DNA from: Thalassotalea piscium
GTDB taxonomy: Bacteria; Pseudomonadota; Gammaproteobacteria; Enterobacterales; Alteromonadaceae
Direction: 5' to 3'
Length of the DNA: 64,000 nucleotides
Assembly (NCBI RefSeq): GCF_030295935.1
Contig: NZ_AP027362.1
Coordinates: 1,240,001 to 1,304,000 of the forward strand
Every line of letters begins with the position of its first letter. The stretch's first letter is position 1. Of this stretch, positions 18,966 to 27,641 are shown one piece after another. The translations under genes and the position numbers were made by a program. The notes under the pieces are model-generated. The model worked only from the letters and a program-made list of their open reading frames with translations, ran no database searches and was not told the DNA's origin.

Positions 18966-19595
18966 TTAATTGTGGTTGTGATTAAGTTTTTTCAATAGTA
19001 CAAGTGTTTCTTCAATGCCTATTTTATTGATACTAGCATTTAATTCATTTTGTTTACTTTGCAGTAAGCTAATACCTTCGACAACTATATCAAAAAATTG
19101 CCAATTACCATTTTCAGACTGCAAAAGTTTTACCACCGCTTTATTAGACTTTTCTTGTCCTATAATTTCAATGTTTACTGTTGCTATCTTACCACTATTT
19201 GATAAGGCACTACGACCCACCTTTATTGCTTCATTATTATATTTACTCAATAACTGTGTATAAGAGTTAATTAATTGTTGTGATAATTCGGTAATAAATT
19301 CATTTTTTAAATTATCAGGTACTTTGGCTAAGTGTTTCCCTAAAACCTTATAAGTAAAGTAACGAGTGTTAACTTCAGGTAATAAGTATTCAGTTAATAT
19401 TTTTTTTATTTCTACCTTATTGAAGTGTTCACCTTGTTTTAGTGCAATAAGTGCTGTTTCTACATGTGTAAAGACACTTGACACTTTTTCGTCAGGTGTC
19501 GCATTGTTTGCCATAGCAAACGATGATATCAGTAGCGTAAGTAATATAAAGATAACAACTAGGGTATTAACCCTATTATCTTTAGCATTTTTCAT
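18966..19595 (-). CDS. mlaC: MlaC/Ttg2D-family phospholipid-binding periplasmic protein
   Basis: 209 residues from the ATG at 19595, preferred over 19616 because it gives the signal peptide MKNAKDNRVNTLVVIFILLT...SFAMA. The mature domain shows the MlaC pattern: YFTYKVLGKHLAKVP, FITELSQQLINSYTQLL, then WQFFDIVVEGISLLQSKQNE. MlaC shuttles phospholipids between outer and inner membranes with the MlaFEDB and MlaA complexes. None of those genes is here, so this is an orphan copy or paralogue. 26 bp upstream of the MscS-like gene on the same strand. Confidence 0.82.
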   Translation of the reverse strand: MKNAKDNRVNTLVVIFILLTLLISSFAMANNATPDEKVSSVFTHVETALIALKQGEHFNKVEIKKILTEYLLPEVNTRYFTYKVLGKHLAKVPDNLKNEFITELSQQLINSYTQLLSKYNNEAIKVGRSALSNSGKIATVNIEIIGQEKSNKAVVKLLQSENGNWQFFDIVVEGISLLQSKQNELNASINKIGIEETLVLLKKLNHNHN

Positions 19596-19823
19596 AGTGA
19601 AACCTATTTCGAGCATACATTTAACCTTTAAAGTTCCGGTATTCTAACGTTAGTATGTTGTCATACAACTGTATTAATTTGTTCAAGCTAATCAAAAAAT
19701 ATGATTAGGGCTTGTGATCTTATATTTTAGTCTCTGCTGCAACTTTATCATACACAGCCGAGCTATAAACTGAATAAATTACAGCCTTTACCTTAACTGG
19801 GTTTATGGAAGCGTAATGGTAAA

Positions 19824-21161
19824 TTAAGCTTTTACAAATAGCGCCATAGTTTCAATATGTTTAGTATGAGGAAACATATTCATTAATGCTATTTTATCTA
19901 AGCTAAAACCTGCGTCGGCAATAAGAGTAGTATCTCTGGCTAATGTTACAGGATCACACGATATATATAAAATGCGATTAACCTTTTTTAATGTTAATTG
20001 CGTTAAAACTGAAAAAGCCCCTATACGAGAAGGGTCTAGCACTAATACATCGTAAGTTTGTTTAAACCAAGCTGCTTCCGCTAATGCTTGACTAAGATCT
20101 TGGCAGTAAAACTCGGTATTATTGCTGTTATTTGCTTTGGCATTTATTTTTGCCATAGCAACGGAGGCTTCAACCCCTTCAACTCCAATTACTTTTTTTG
20201 CTTGCGATGCCATTGCAAGACTGAAGTTGCCAATTCCACAAAAAAGATCTAAAACAGACTCGTGTGCTGACAGTGCTAGCCAGTCTAGTGCTTGTGTGAT
20301 CATTTTTTGATTAACACTATCGTTTACTTGAATAAAATTATTAAATTTAAAAGCAAATGATAACTGCTGCTTCGTTAACTGGTAGTTAGGGAGGTTGTCG
20401 TTATGATCACCTAAAAATTTGAACTTTCCAGTTTCCCCTTCTAATACTAACTTCCAATTATTTTCGGTACAGGCCTTTTGTATTTTATCAAGATCAGTAC
20501 TAGATAAAGGTTTTATATGCCTTAAAATAACAAAAGCATAATTGACACTACAGAGTTGAATATGTGTTATCGCACGGCCATTTTTTAACTTTGGCAATAA
20601 TTGTCTAAATACAGAAAAAATAGCAATGTAACTGGTGTCTAATACTAAACATTTTTCTATATTAATAATTCTTTTAGCACTTTTTTGACGAAACCCTAAC
20701 TGAAATGATTGATGCTGGGGGGAATAATAAACAGCAATTCGAGCACTTCTGCGATAATGTAACGAGTCAGACTCAATTGCAGGCTGCCAATTAAGTGTTA
20801 CCATGTTTGCAAATTTTTTAAAGAGTTGACTTACTGCTTTTTGTTTTTCAATTAATTGTTCTTCTATAGCTAAGTGCTGGAGTTGGCAGCCACCACAAAG
20901 GTCATAATGTTGGCAAAATGGTGCGATGCGAGAAGGGCTAGCCGTTAAAATTTTATCGGTAGAAAACCTTTCAAACGTTGATTTTTTTTGCACGACGCTT
21001 GCAAGTACAGTTTCACCAGTTAATGCGCCTTCAACAAAGCAAACTTTATTATTTATGCGGGCAACTCCTACACCTTCATGATTAAGCGATTCGATAGTTA
21101 ACCGTTGTTGAGGTTGTTGTTTCTTTGCTTTATTTTTAGGGGGCTTGAAAAGTGTAACCAA
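19824..21161 (-). CDS. rlmD: 23S rRNA (uracil1939-C5)-methyltransferase RlmD
   Basis: 445 residues. N-terminal TRAM domain (about 10-70; LTIESLNHEGVGVARINNKVCFVEGAL is split across it), Fe-S cysteines in CQHYDLCGGCQLQH, SAM motif LDLFCGIGNFSLAMAS, DPSRIGA and the catalytic Cys in YISCDPVTLARD. Methylates U1939 of 23S rRNA in E. coli. Single-gene unit. Upstream gap to the membrane GGDEF gene is about 200 bp with nothing notable. Confidence 0.93.
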   Translation of the reverse strand: MVTLFKPPKNKAKKQQPQQRLTIESLNHEGVGVARINNKVCFVEGALTGETVLASVVQKKSTFERFSTDKILTASPSRIAPFCQHYDLCGGCQLQHLAIEEQLIEKQKAVSQLFKKFANMVTLNWQPAIESDSLHYRRSARIAVYYSPQHQSFQLGFRQKSAKRIINIEKCLVLDTSYIAIFSVFRQLLPKLKNGRAITHIQLCSVNYAFVILRHIKPLSSTDLDKIQKACTENNWKLVLEGETGKFKFLGDHNDNLPNYQLTKQQLSFAFKFNNFIQVNDSVNQKMITQALDWLALSAHESVLDLFCGIGNFSLAMASQAKKVIGVEGVEASVAMAKINAKANNSNNTEFYCQDLSQALAEAAWFKQTYDVLVLDPSRIGAFSVLTQLTLKKVNRILYISCDPVTLARDTTLIADAGFSLDKIALMNMFPHTKHIETMALFVKA

Positions 21162-21367
21162 GGTTTTAGCCTTTATTCTTAAATAATAATGCGTTACAAA
21201 AATTTACCGCTTACATTCTACTAATGCTAAAAGGTAAGTGACTAGAGCCTATTATCTCTATATGATTGCCTTTTATTATCTCATACAAATAAAAGCTGTG
21301 TAGATTAATTTTATATAGAGCAGCGCTAAAAAGTGTAAATTTTCTGTCAAAAACTCTGGGGTTACTT

Positions 21368-22558
21368 TTGTTTCTAAAATTAACAGGATTAAAAACAACG
21401 CTATGGAGTGCATTAGCGCTTTCATTAGCAATAGTAATTACACTATATTCGGTTAGTTATTGGCAGCCCAAAATTTTCTTGATAGAGCAAGTGTTGCTAG
21501 GGCTTTTTATCATCTCAATTATTTTCTCTGCGCAATTTAGCCGAAGTAGATTCTCAATATTAACCAGTTTATGGGCGCTATATTACTTAGTAAAAAGTCA
21601 ATGGTTGCCTGGTAATACTTACTTAAACAATGAAAGTGAGTGGCTATTTTTATCAGGCGTGCTGAGCATCGGTCTGTTGGTGTTTATTAAAGACCGCGGC
21701 TTGTTATCTTTGCATGGCTTTTTGCGATTATTTCTATTGGTAACAGCTGGTTTAGTTGCAAAAGCATGGCTAATTGTTAGCGTGTGGTTGTTTTCTTACC
21801 TAGCGCCTTATCAATTACCCTATCTAGACTTAACACTGATTAAAATTACACTTCCTTTAGCCGTTATTGGTGCGCTCATTTTATTTAAAAGTTTACGCTC
21901 ACCTAGCTTACTTGTTGCGGCGTTGCTGACTAGTTTGGTTATTTGGGTACTAATTTATTATCAGCAATTAGATTTACCACTTAGTGTTATCGTTACCCTG
22001 TTATTAGTGCAATATATTTTAGTTGTTGTTATCGACTCATACTATCTTGCTTATCGAGATGAGTTAACAGGCTTACCTTCTAGGCGCTCATTAAATCAGT
22101 TAGCCCTGTCTTTAAGCCGACAATATACCGTGGCAATGCTCGATATTGACCATTTTAAAAAGTTTAACGACACTTACGGGCATGATATTGGTGATCAAGT
22201 GTTAAAGCTTGTAGCGGCTAAATTAGCGCAAGTTAAAAGTGGTGGACGGGTTTTCCGCTATGGTGGTGAAGAGTTTACCATTGTCTTTCCACGTAAGGCA
22301 TCAATAGAGACTATTGCAGAGCTAGAACGACTACGCCAATCGATAGCTGATTACGATATAGCGATACGTCATCCAGTACGAAAGACTAAAAAGTCACGCG
22401 CAGCTAAAAAACCGAATGACCTTAAAGTGGTCAGCGTTACAATTTCTATTGGTGTCGCTACAAGATCGGCTAAAGAAAGTTTTGAACACACTTTAAAGCG
22501 TGCAGATCAGGCACTTTATCGTGCAAAAAAAGCTGGTCGAAATAATGTGAGTGAATAG
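21368..22558 (+). CDS. Membrane-bound GGDEF diguanylate cyclase
   Basis: 396 residues from a TTG start; no in-frame ATG gives the full N-terminus. About seven or eight hydrophobic helices occupy residues 10-225 with no recognised sensory domain, followed by GGDEF (about 232-395): DELTGLPSRRSLNQL, LDIDHFKKFNDTYGHD and YGGEEF, so catalytic residues are intact. The four residues five positions upstream of GGEEF read KSGG, so the RxxD I-site is absent, unlike the PAS-GGDEF protein at 12172. A basic insertion (RKTKKSRAAKKPND) sits late in the domain. Confidence 0.87.
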   Translation: MFLKLTGLKTTLWSALALSLAIVITLYSVSYWQPKIFLIEQVLLGLFIISIIFSAQFSRSRFSILTSLWALYYLVKSQWLPGNTYLNNESEWLFLSGVLSIGLLVFIKDRGLLSLHGFLRLFLLVTAGLVAKAWLIVSVWLFSYLAPYQLPYLDLTLIKITLPLAVIGALILFKSLRSPSLLVAALLTSLVIWVLIYYQQLDLPLSVIVTLLLVQYILVVVIDSYYLAYRDELTGLPSRRSLNQLALSLSRQYTVAMLDIDHFKKFNDTYGHDIGDQVLKLVAAKLAQVKSGGRVFRYGGEEFTIVFPRKASIETIAELERLRQSIADYDIAIRHPVRKTKKSRAAKKPNDLKVVSVTISIGVATRSAKESFEHTLKRADQALYRAKKAGRNNVSE

Positions 22559-22656
22559 ATAGCCTGCAGATAAAGTGTGCTAAAGCGATTTAACAAATTA
22601 GGCCATGTCGCCGCTTATCATCCCCCTCGAACTAAAGTTAATTTAAGCATATTAGC

Positions 22657-22921
22657 TATACCCAAACCACCACAGGATGCGAGTTTCAGTTGGAATTAAA
22701 AGCGATTTAGGCAAGGCATTGATTGCAAGTAATAGTGGTTCTATTGTTAAAATGAATAACGCAGTATAAATCGCTTTTAAACCAACCTTTTAGGCGTTTC
22801 ACAGGCACTTACTCTCATCGTTGTTACTTCTTAAAAGGGACTGCCATTTTTGCAAAGTAACGCCTTGATATTAAGTACCTGTGAAACGCTGAATTCTGCA
22901 TCTTGAGGTGGCTTGGGTATA
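22657..22921. repeat. MITE-like palindromic element, ~265 bp
   Basis: The ends are imperfect inverted repeats of 24 nt (22657-22680 against 22898-22921; core TATACCCAA.CCACC.CA.GATGC). Inside are two further inverted pairs: TTAAAAGCGATTT with its complement near 22767-22781, and GCGTTTCACAGG near 22794 with CCTGTGAAACGC near 22878. No ORF of note. It fills most of the gap between two convergent genes. Class is inferred from structure. Confidence 0.6.
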
Positions 22922-22965
22922 TACGGTAGAGGCATAAGTATTTATGCCTCTTTAATAGATTAGAC

Positions 22966-24303
22966 CTAGTTTAAAATTGCAACATTTACAAATACAATAC
23001 TGAGTAATAATGGGCAAACAAAACGAATGTAATTTCCCCAAAGTGTTAACCATTTTCTTCCTTCTTGCAGTGCTTTATCACGTAGTTTGTTACCTCGGTT
23101 CCACATCCAACCTACCACTATAAAGTAAAACAGACAGCTAAGCGGTTGTAATATAGTGGTTAATACGCGAATAACTAAACCAAATAAGTGATCAAAAAAT
23201 ATAATAAGCAGCATACTTGCGCAAAAAACAATTGCGGAAACTAACCAAGTCGCTTTTGGTCGGCTAAATGTCTTATCTTCCATTAAATAGGAGACGGGCA
23301 CTTCAGTTGAAGAAATAGTTGATGTTAACGCGGCAATAGAGAGTAATGAGAAAAACGCAAAAGAAACAAATAAACCGACATGGCCCATTGAATTAAAAAG
23401 CTCAGGTAAAATATTAAAAATAAGTTGCCCTTCACCTATTAAATGCCCGCCTTGAAATACTTCTTGGCCTGCTGCTTGTGCAACAAAAAGTGCAGGAATA
23501 ATAAGTAACCCAGCTAGAAACGCAATAACAGTGTCTAATGCTGTTATTGATAAGACGAGTTTGCCAATATCTTTACCTTTTTGCATGTAAGATCCATAAA
23601 CCATCATGCCACCCACACCAATTGATAAAGAAAAGAATGCTTGTCCCATTGCTGAAATAACTAATTTGGGATCAGTTACTTGACTAAAATCAGGGATTAA
23701 ATAAACCTTTAAACCTTCTTCAGCACCCGGTTGGTTTAATATATAAATAATTAATCCTATAAGCATTATCAAGAGTACAGGCATTAAGCGAGCTGACCAC
23801 TTTTCAATACCAGCATTAACACCTTGATGTATAATTCCAGCGCCAAGTAAAATAAAAATGGGCGTAAACATTAAGTTTCTTTGTATACTTGAAGTTGACA
23901 ACCAAGAGGCAATTTCGCTGGCATCAAATAAGTAAGCTAAAGAAGATAGTGCATGGGCTAACATCCAGCCAGCAACTATAGTGTAAAAGCTAAGCATCAT
24001 TATCGCGCCGCATAAACCAATTAACCCGACTTTGCGTCCTAAGTTTTCAGAAACACCTTTACAGGCATCACCTAAAGCAGACACTGGGTTTTTTTGGGCT
24101 TGGTTGCCAATATAAACTTCAGCGTATAAGGCGGGTAAGGCTAATAGCACAGTAACAATTAAATAGACAAATAAAAATGCACCACCGCCATTGTTAGCTG
24201 CTTGAGTGGGAAACCCCCAAATATTGCCTAACCCAATAGCAGAGCCTGCTGCTGCTAAAACGAAACCAATACGGGAATGAAAAGAATCTCTTACTATAGA
24301 CAT
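22966..24303 (-). CDS. Sodium-dependent transporter, NSS (SNF) family
   Basis: 445 residues, about 11 TM helices. TM1 carries the NSS signature RIGFVLAAAGSAIGLGNIWG and is followed by GGGAFLFVYLI. TM6 has SLSIGVGGMMVYGSYM and TM8 SIAALTSTISSTEVPVSY, which fit Na-site helices. Relatives (LeuT, MhsT, TnaT) import amino acids with Na+; the substrate cannot be read here. Convergent with the membrane GGDEF gene; single-gene unit. Confidence 0.92.
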   Translation of the reverse strand: MSIVRDSFHSRIGFVLAAAGSAIGLGNIWGFPTQAANNGGGAFLFVYLIVTVLLALPALYAEVYIGNQAQKNPVSALGDACKGVSENLGRKVGLIGLCGAIMMLSFYTIVAGWMLAHALSSLAYLFDASEIASWLSTSSIQRNLMFTPIFILLGAGIIHQGVNAGIEKWSARLMPVLLIMLIGLIIYILNQPGAEEGLKVYLIPDFSQVTDPKLVISAMGQAFFSLSIGVGGMMVYGSYMQKGKDIGKLVLSITALDTVIAFLAGLLIIPALFVAQAAGQEVFQGGHLIGEGQLIFNILPELFNSMGHVGLFVSFAFFSLLSIAALTSTISSTEVPVSYLMEDKTFSRPKATWLVSAIVFCASMLLIIFFDHLFGLVIRVLTTILQPLSCLFYFIVVGWMWNRGNKLRDKALQEGRKWLTLWGNYIRFVCPLLLSIVFVNVAILN

Positions 24304-24485
24304 ATAATGAAATAATTATTTTAATTTTAAGCAAGAGCTTACCGAGTTAAATAAGGTTATGGAAGTGTTTTTACCATTGAGCACCAATATGAGGGTAAAA
24401 TTATCACTCTTGAACTTTAAAACAATACCCCAATATGATTAACATACGTTCAAATGAATTCAAAATATTCTAATAAAGGCTTGAT

Positions 24486-25130
24486 ATGTTGCAATACCAA
24501 ATTATTCCCGTTACTCCGTTCCAGCAAAACTGCACGCTATTTTGGTGTGATGAAACTAAGCAAGCAGCTGTGGTTGACCCAGGCGGTAATGCTGAATTAA
24601 TTATGAAAGCAATTGAACAACATGGACTAACCTTAACAAAAGTATTGCTTACTCACGCCCACATTGACCACGCAGGTGCGACTCAAGCAATATCAAGTCA
24701 TTATAATGTGCCTATTGAAGGCCCTCATAAAGAAGACCAATTCTGGATTGACCTTATTCCCGAGCAAAAAGAGCGTTTTGGTTTTGAGCATGCAGAACAT
24801 TTCACCCCTGACCGCTGGTTAAACCAAGGTGATACCGTTACTTTTGGTAATATTACGCTTGAAGTTTATTTTTGCCCAGGTCATACCCCTGGCCATGTTG
24901 TGTTTTTTCATCGAGCCTCTAAATTAGCTCAAGTGGGTGATGTATTGTTTAAAGGCTCTATCGGTCGTACTGACTTTCCTCGAGGAGACTACAACACGCT
25001 AATAAGCTCAATTAAAGATAATTTGTTTTTACTTGGCGACGATGTTCGCTTTATTCCAGGTCATGGACCAATGGGTACCTTTGGTGAAGAACGTAGAACT
25101 AATCCATTTGTGGGGGAAAACGCAAGATAA
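24486..25130 (+). CDS. MBL-fold metallo-hydrolase, YcbL/glyoxalase II-like
   Basis: 214 residues. Metal motif THAHIDHAG (HxHxDH), downstream GHTPGHVVFF (His ligand), VGDVLFKGSIGRTDFP (bridging Asp) and IPGHGPMGT (last His). This set and length match the YcbL type II glyoxalase-like group, which can hydrolyse S-lactoylglutathione or related thioesters. Start MLQYQIIPVTPFQQNC is canonical for YcbL. Substrate is inferred. Confidence 0.88.
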   Translation: MLQYQIIPVTPFQQNCTLFWCDETKQAAVVDPGGNAELIMKAIEQHGLTLTKVLLTHAHIDHAGATQAISSHYNVPIEGPHKEDQFWIDLIPEQKERFGFEHAEHFTPDRWLNQGDTVTFGNITLEVYFCPGHTPGHVVFFHRASKLAQVGDVLFKGSIGRTDFPRGDYNTLISSIKDNLFLLGDDVRFIPGHGPMGTFGEERRTNPFVGENAR

Positions 25131-25242
25131 TAAAGTAGCGAAAAATAGCGTTAAAATTATGGGTAGCGTTGTCTATATAAGCGGATTTGTACCCTTTTTT
25201 TCATAAAAAAATTGGCCTTAATAATCATTAACGGAGTTTAAT

Positions 25243-25449
25243 ATGACTGATCATAAAGAATACAGTATTGCCACATACGCAGCGCTCAAAACATCTATAG
25301 CAAATGGAGAAGAGCAGTCAGTGAAAGAGTTGTTGGGAAAACAGCCAATTCAAGATATTGAAAAAAGCTACTTAATAGATTTAGCTAAACTAAAAAACAA
25401 TTCCGTTATTTTAAAGTTAATTGAAGATACCCCCGTTAAAAATAGATAA
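25243..25449 (+). CDS. Small conserved-looking protein, function unknown
   Basis: 68 residues, soluble, mostly helical and charged, no signal peptide or known motif. A good SD (ACGGAG) precedes the ATG, and a terminator follows 40 bp after the stop, so it looks like a real single gene. The pattern AALKTSIANGEEQSVKELL ... YLIDLAKLKNNSVILKLIE suggests an ankyrin-like or short helical repeat, but this is weak. Confidence 0.55.
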   Translation: MTDHKEYSIATYAALKTSIANGEEQSVKELLGKQPIQDIEKSYLIDLAKLKNNSVILKLIEDTPVKNR

Positions 25450-25489
25450 ACCAATTTTGAATAATTTCGCCTTGATATAATTGAACACA

Positions 25490-25519
25490 AAAAACACCAA
25501 TCACCCAATTGGTGTTTTT
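25490..25519. terminator. Bidirectional hairpin terminator
   Basis: Twelve-bp perfect stem AAAAACACCAAT/ATTGGTGTTTTT with loop CACCCA, between the convergent small gene and the ion channel gene. Confidence 0.85.
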
Positions 25520-25534
25520 AAAAATGAATATTAA

Positions 25535-26338
25535 TTAGAGCGTGTTCAGATTATTCTTATCAAGCTTTTGAATTAGCGACTTTAGCTCTCTAATTTCGTT
25601 TTGTAATTCGCTCATAGAAGGTTCATTAACGTTTCTTTGAGCGGCATGCTCTTCTTCCATTACATTAACGACAATACCAATAACCATATTTAAAAATGCA
25701 AACGCAGTAAAAAAGATAAAGGTTAAGTAGAATATCCATGAATACGGATAAACTTCCATTGTTTCATACTGAATATCAGTCCAGTCTTCAAAAGTCATTA
25801 TTCTAAACAGTGTCAGCATTGAAATAGCAATATCACCCCAGAGTTTGGGGTTTATATCTTTAAATATAAAGCTACCAATAGCAGCGTATATATAAAAAAT
25901 AATAAACATTAACAACACTACATAGCCTAATTGTGGCAAAGCTTTTAGCAGAGAGTTTATTAGTACACGTAATTCAGGCACTACCGAAACCATTCGTAAT
26001 ACCCTGAAAACTCTTACGAGCCTTGCTAGTAATGCCATTTCACTGTCATTAATAGGGATCAAACTGATAGCTACAACTAAGGTATCAAAAATATTCCAGC
26101 CATTTTTAAAGAAGTTTCTTTTGTCGTCGTCGGCAATAAAGCGAACTGATATTTCAAAAAGGAAAAATAGTGTGATCAAAATATCTAAAATACCTGTAAA
26201 CGACAGCGCATTTTCAGATAAATCAAAGGTTTTTGCGCCTATTTCAAGTGCAGATATAATAATAACTAAGACAACAAACAGTTCGAAGATTTTATTTTCT
26301 TTTAAATGATAGAGCTTACTTTGTAATTTTTCATACAT
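25535..26338 (-). CDS. Voltage-gated-like cation channel (NaChBac-type ion transporter)
   Basis: 267 residues, a six-TM voltage-gated subunit. S1 about 18-37, S2 50-70, S3 80-98, S4 about 103-118 with spaced arginines in ARLVRVFRVLRMVS, S5 about 135-160, pore loop 175-200, S6 about 208-235, then a C-terminal coiled coil (MSELQNEIRELKSLIQKLD) typical of homotetramers. The selectivity filter reads TFEDWTD, more acidic than TLESWS of sodium channels, so Ca2+ permeation is possible (inference). No partner gene adjacent. Confidence 0.87.
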   Translation of the reverse strand: MYEKLQSKLYHLKENKIFELFVVLVIIISALEIGAKTFDLSENALSFTGILDILITLFFLFEISVRFIADDDKRNFFKNGWNIFDTLVVAISLIPINDSEMALLARLVRVFRVLRMVSVVPELRVLINSLLKALPQLGYVVLLMFIIFYIYAAIGSFIFKDINPKLWGDIAISMLTLFRIMTFEDWTDIQYETMEVYPYSWIFYLTFIFFTAFAFLNMVIGIVVNVMEEEHAAQRNVNEPSMSELQNEIRELKSLIQKLDKNNLNTL

Positions 26339-26479
26339 GGTTGGTAATATTTAAATCAGGTTATTAAAAATCAGGCGCTATTATACGAGTGTTAATTGTT
26401 TTTGACTTTATATTTTTTTAAATTTTATTGTTATTACTCTGGCAAAATAAAAATTTTAACCTTTGTACTAATGAAATTA

Positions 26480-26842
26480 GGGCGTGTTGATCTTTGCTGT
26501 ACATTTTTGCAGCGATTTATTTGGTGCTTATACAAGGCTGAACTTATGTAATGGGATTGTTCCCCATAAATAAGTGAAAACGCCGTAGAAAAACCAAAGA
26601 GGCGCTGTCCTACGGATACGTTTAAACATGATTTACTTTTCGTTGCCTACACGGAAGTAGGTACTTAGCGTGAGCAGGACGCGGAAGCTGTGCCTACACG
26701 GAAGTAGGTACTTAGCGTGAGCAGGACGCGGAAGCTGTCTAGCGCATTTATGTAGAATAACTTATCTACACTTTACTCGCTACCCTTCAATTAAATCATG
26801 TTTAATTCGTACAAAATTTGTACTCAAAAGTTCAACACGCCC
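26480..26842. repeat. MITE-like element copy 1 (TA-flanked)
   Basis: Ends are inverted repeats starting GGGCGTGTTGA, flanked by TA on both sides (26478-26479 and 26843-26844), as expected for IS630/Tc1-type insertion. Most of it matches, in reverse orientation, the element at 40902-41165. Copy 1 additionally carries two tandem 47-bp units. It separates the ion channel gene from the XRE gene. No transposase inside. Confidence 0.75.
26645..26738. repeat. Two perfect 47-bp tandem repeats inside MITE copy 1
   Basis: Units 26645-26691 and 26692-26738 are identical (each starts GCCTACACGG and ends GGAAGCTGT). They interrupt the MITE sequence after CGTT; copy 2 continues directly at that point without them. 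Confidence 0.9.
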
Positions 26843-26848
26843 TAGCGT

Positions 26849-27055
26849 TTATCGATACTGAAAAACTTCAGCTATCGTTTTGTTAAACACATCTGAAATT
26901 TTAAAGGCCACCTCTAAAGAGGGGGAGTATTTATCTTTTTCAATTGCAACAATTGTTTGCCTGGAAACGCCAACTCGTTCAGCTAATTCTTTTTGAGTGA
27001 TTTCATTGTGCTCAAATCGTAATTTTCTAATAGTATTCGTTATTTTTTTACTCAT
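26849..27055 (-). CDS. Small XRE-family HTH regulator
   Basis: 68 residues, almost entirely one helix-turn-helix (ITQKELAERVGVSRQTIVAIE at about 19-39), of the short YozG-like class with C-terminal FNKTIAEVFQYR. It starts one base after the stop of the four-TM gene upstream, so the two are translationally close and form a module. Such regulators usually repress their own operon. Its 3' end abuts MITE copy 1. Confidence 0.88.
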   Translation of the reverse strand: MSKKITNTIRKLRFEHNEITQKELAERVGVSRQTIVAIEKDKYSPSLEVAFKISDVFNKTIAEVFQYR

Positions 27056-27056
27056 A

Positions 27057-27524
27057 TTAATACCCTCGGCGGTAATAAATGAGCTTTGTGATCTCTTGTG
27101 TAATACCAGATAATAATAGCCCTATTATAAGAATGTTCGCCATATTATATACAGCAGATACATCTGATAAGAGAGTAAAATCTACTGCTATTTTGTTATT
27201 AAGGTGAAGAGGGAAAATTAATTGGCTAAATGAAATAAATACAAAAATATGTAGTACCCAAGATGCATTTCTTATAGCGGTTAACTCAAATAGTTTATCT
27301 CTTTCATCTGGTCCTTTCTCTGCCTCTTTGATGTTTAGTATCGCAAGAATTATTTGCGCGATCACCGTTGCAGCAATAATCCAAATAAAGGTAATGGAAA
27401 GTAAAGTTAATACGCTTAAATCTGTAACTTCTATTGTTAGTATTTTGTTTACATAATTGATCAACACTAAAGCGGTAATTATTAACGTTGCCCACGAGGT
27501 TTTTTCTTGGTATCCCATACACAC
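27057..27524 (-). CDS. Four-TM membrane protein paired with XRE regulator
   Basis: 155 residues, TM helices at about 12-28, 38-65, 90-112 and 125-145. The loop between TM2 and TM3 has GPDERDKLFELTAIRNASW; a DERD motif in this place recalls DUF2178-like proteins that are also encoded with short XRE regulators. Function unknown. Residue 3 (27518) is an alternative Met start. Forms a two-gene unit with the XRE gene downstream. Confidence 0.7.
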   Translation of the reverse strand: MCMGYQEKTSWATLIITALVLINYVNKILTIEVTDLSVLTLLSITFIWIIAATVIAQIILAILNIKEAEKGPDERDKLFELTAIRNASWVLHIFVFISFSQLIFPLHLNNKIAVDFTLLSDVSAVYNMANILIIGLLLSGITQEITKLIYYRRGY

Positions 27525-27641
27525 TCCGAATGCATAATATATTTAACATGATGTCTAATTTTTTTTACGTTTAGAAATAATAAGGAACGCAAAAATAAAT
27601 GTCAAATATATTTTACTTTGTGTCTGGTTTATTTGATTTTG

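Noticed and set aside
26645-26738. Integron attC-like sites
   Set aside because: Units are tandem and identical, lack the R'/R'' core GTTRRRY pattern at their ends and lie inside a MITE.
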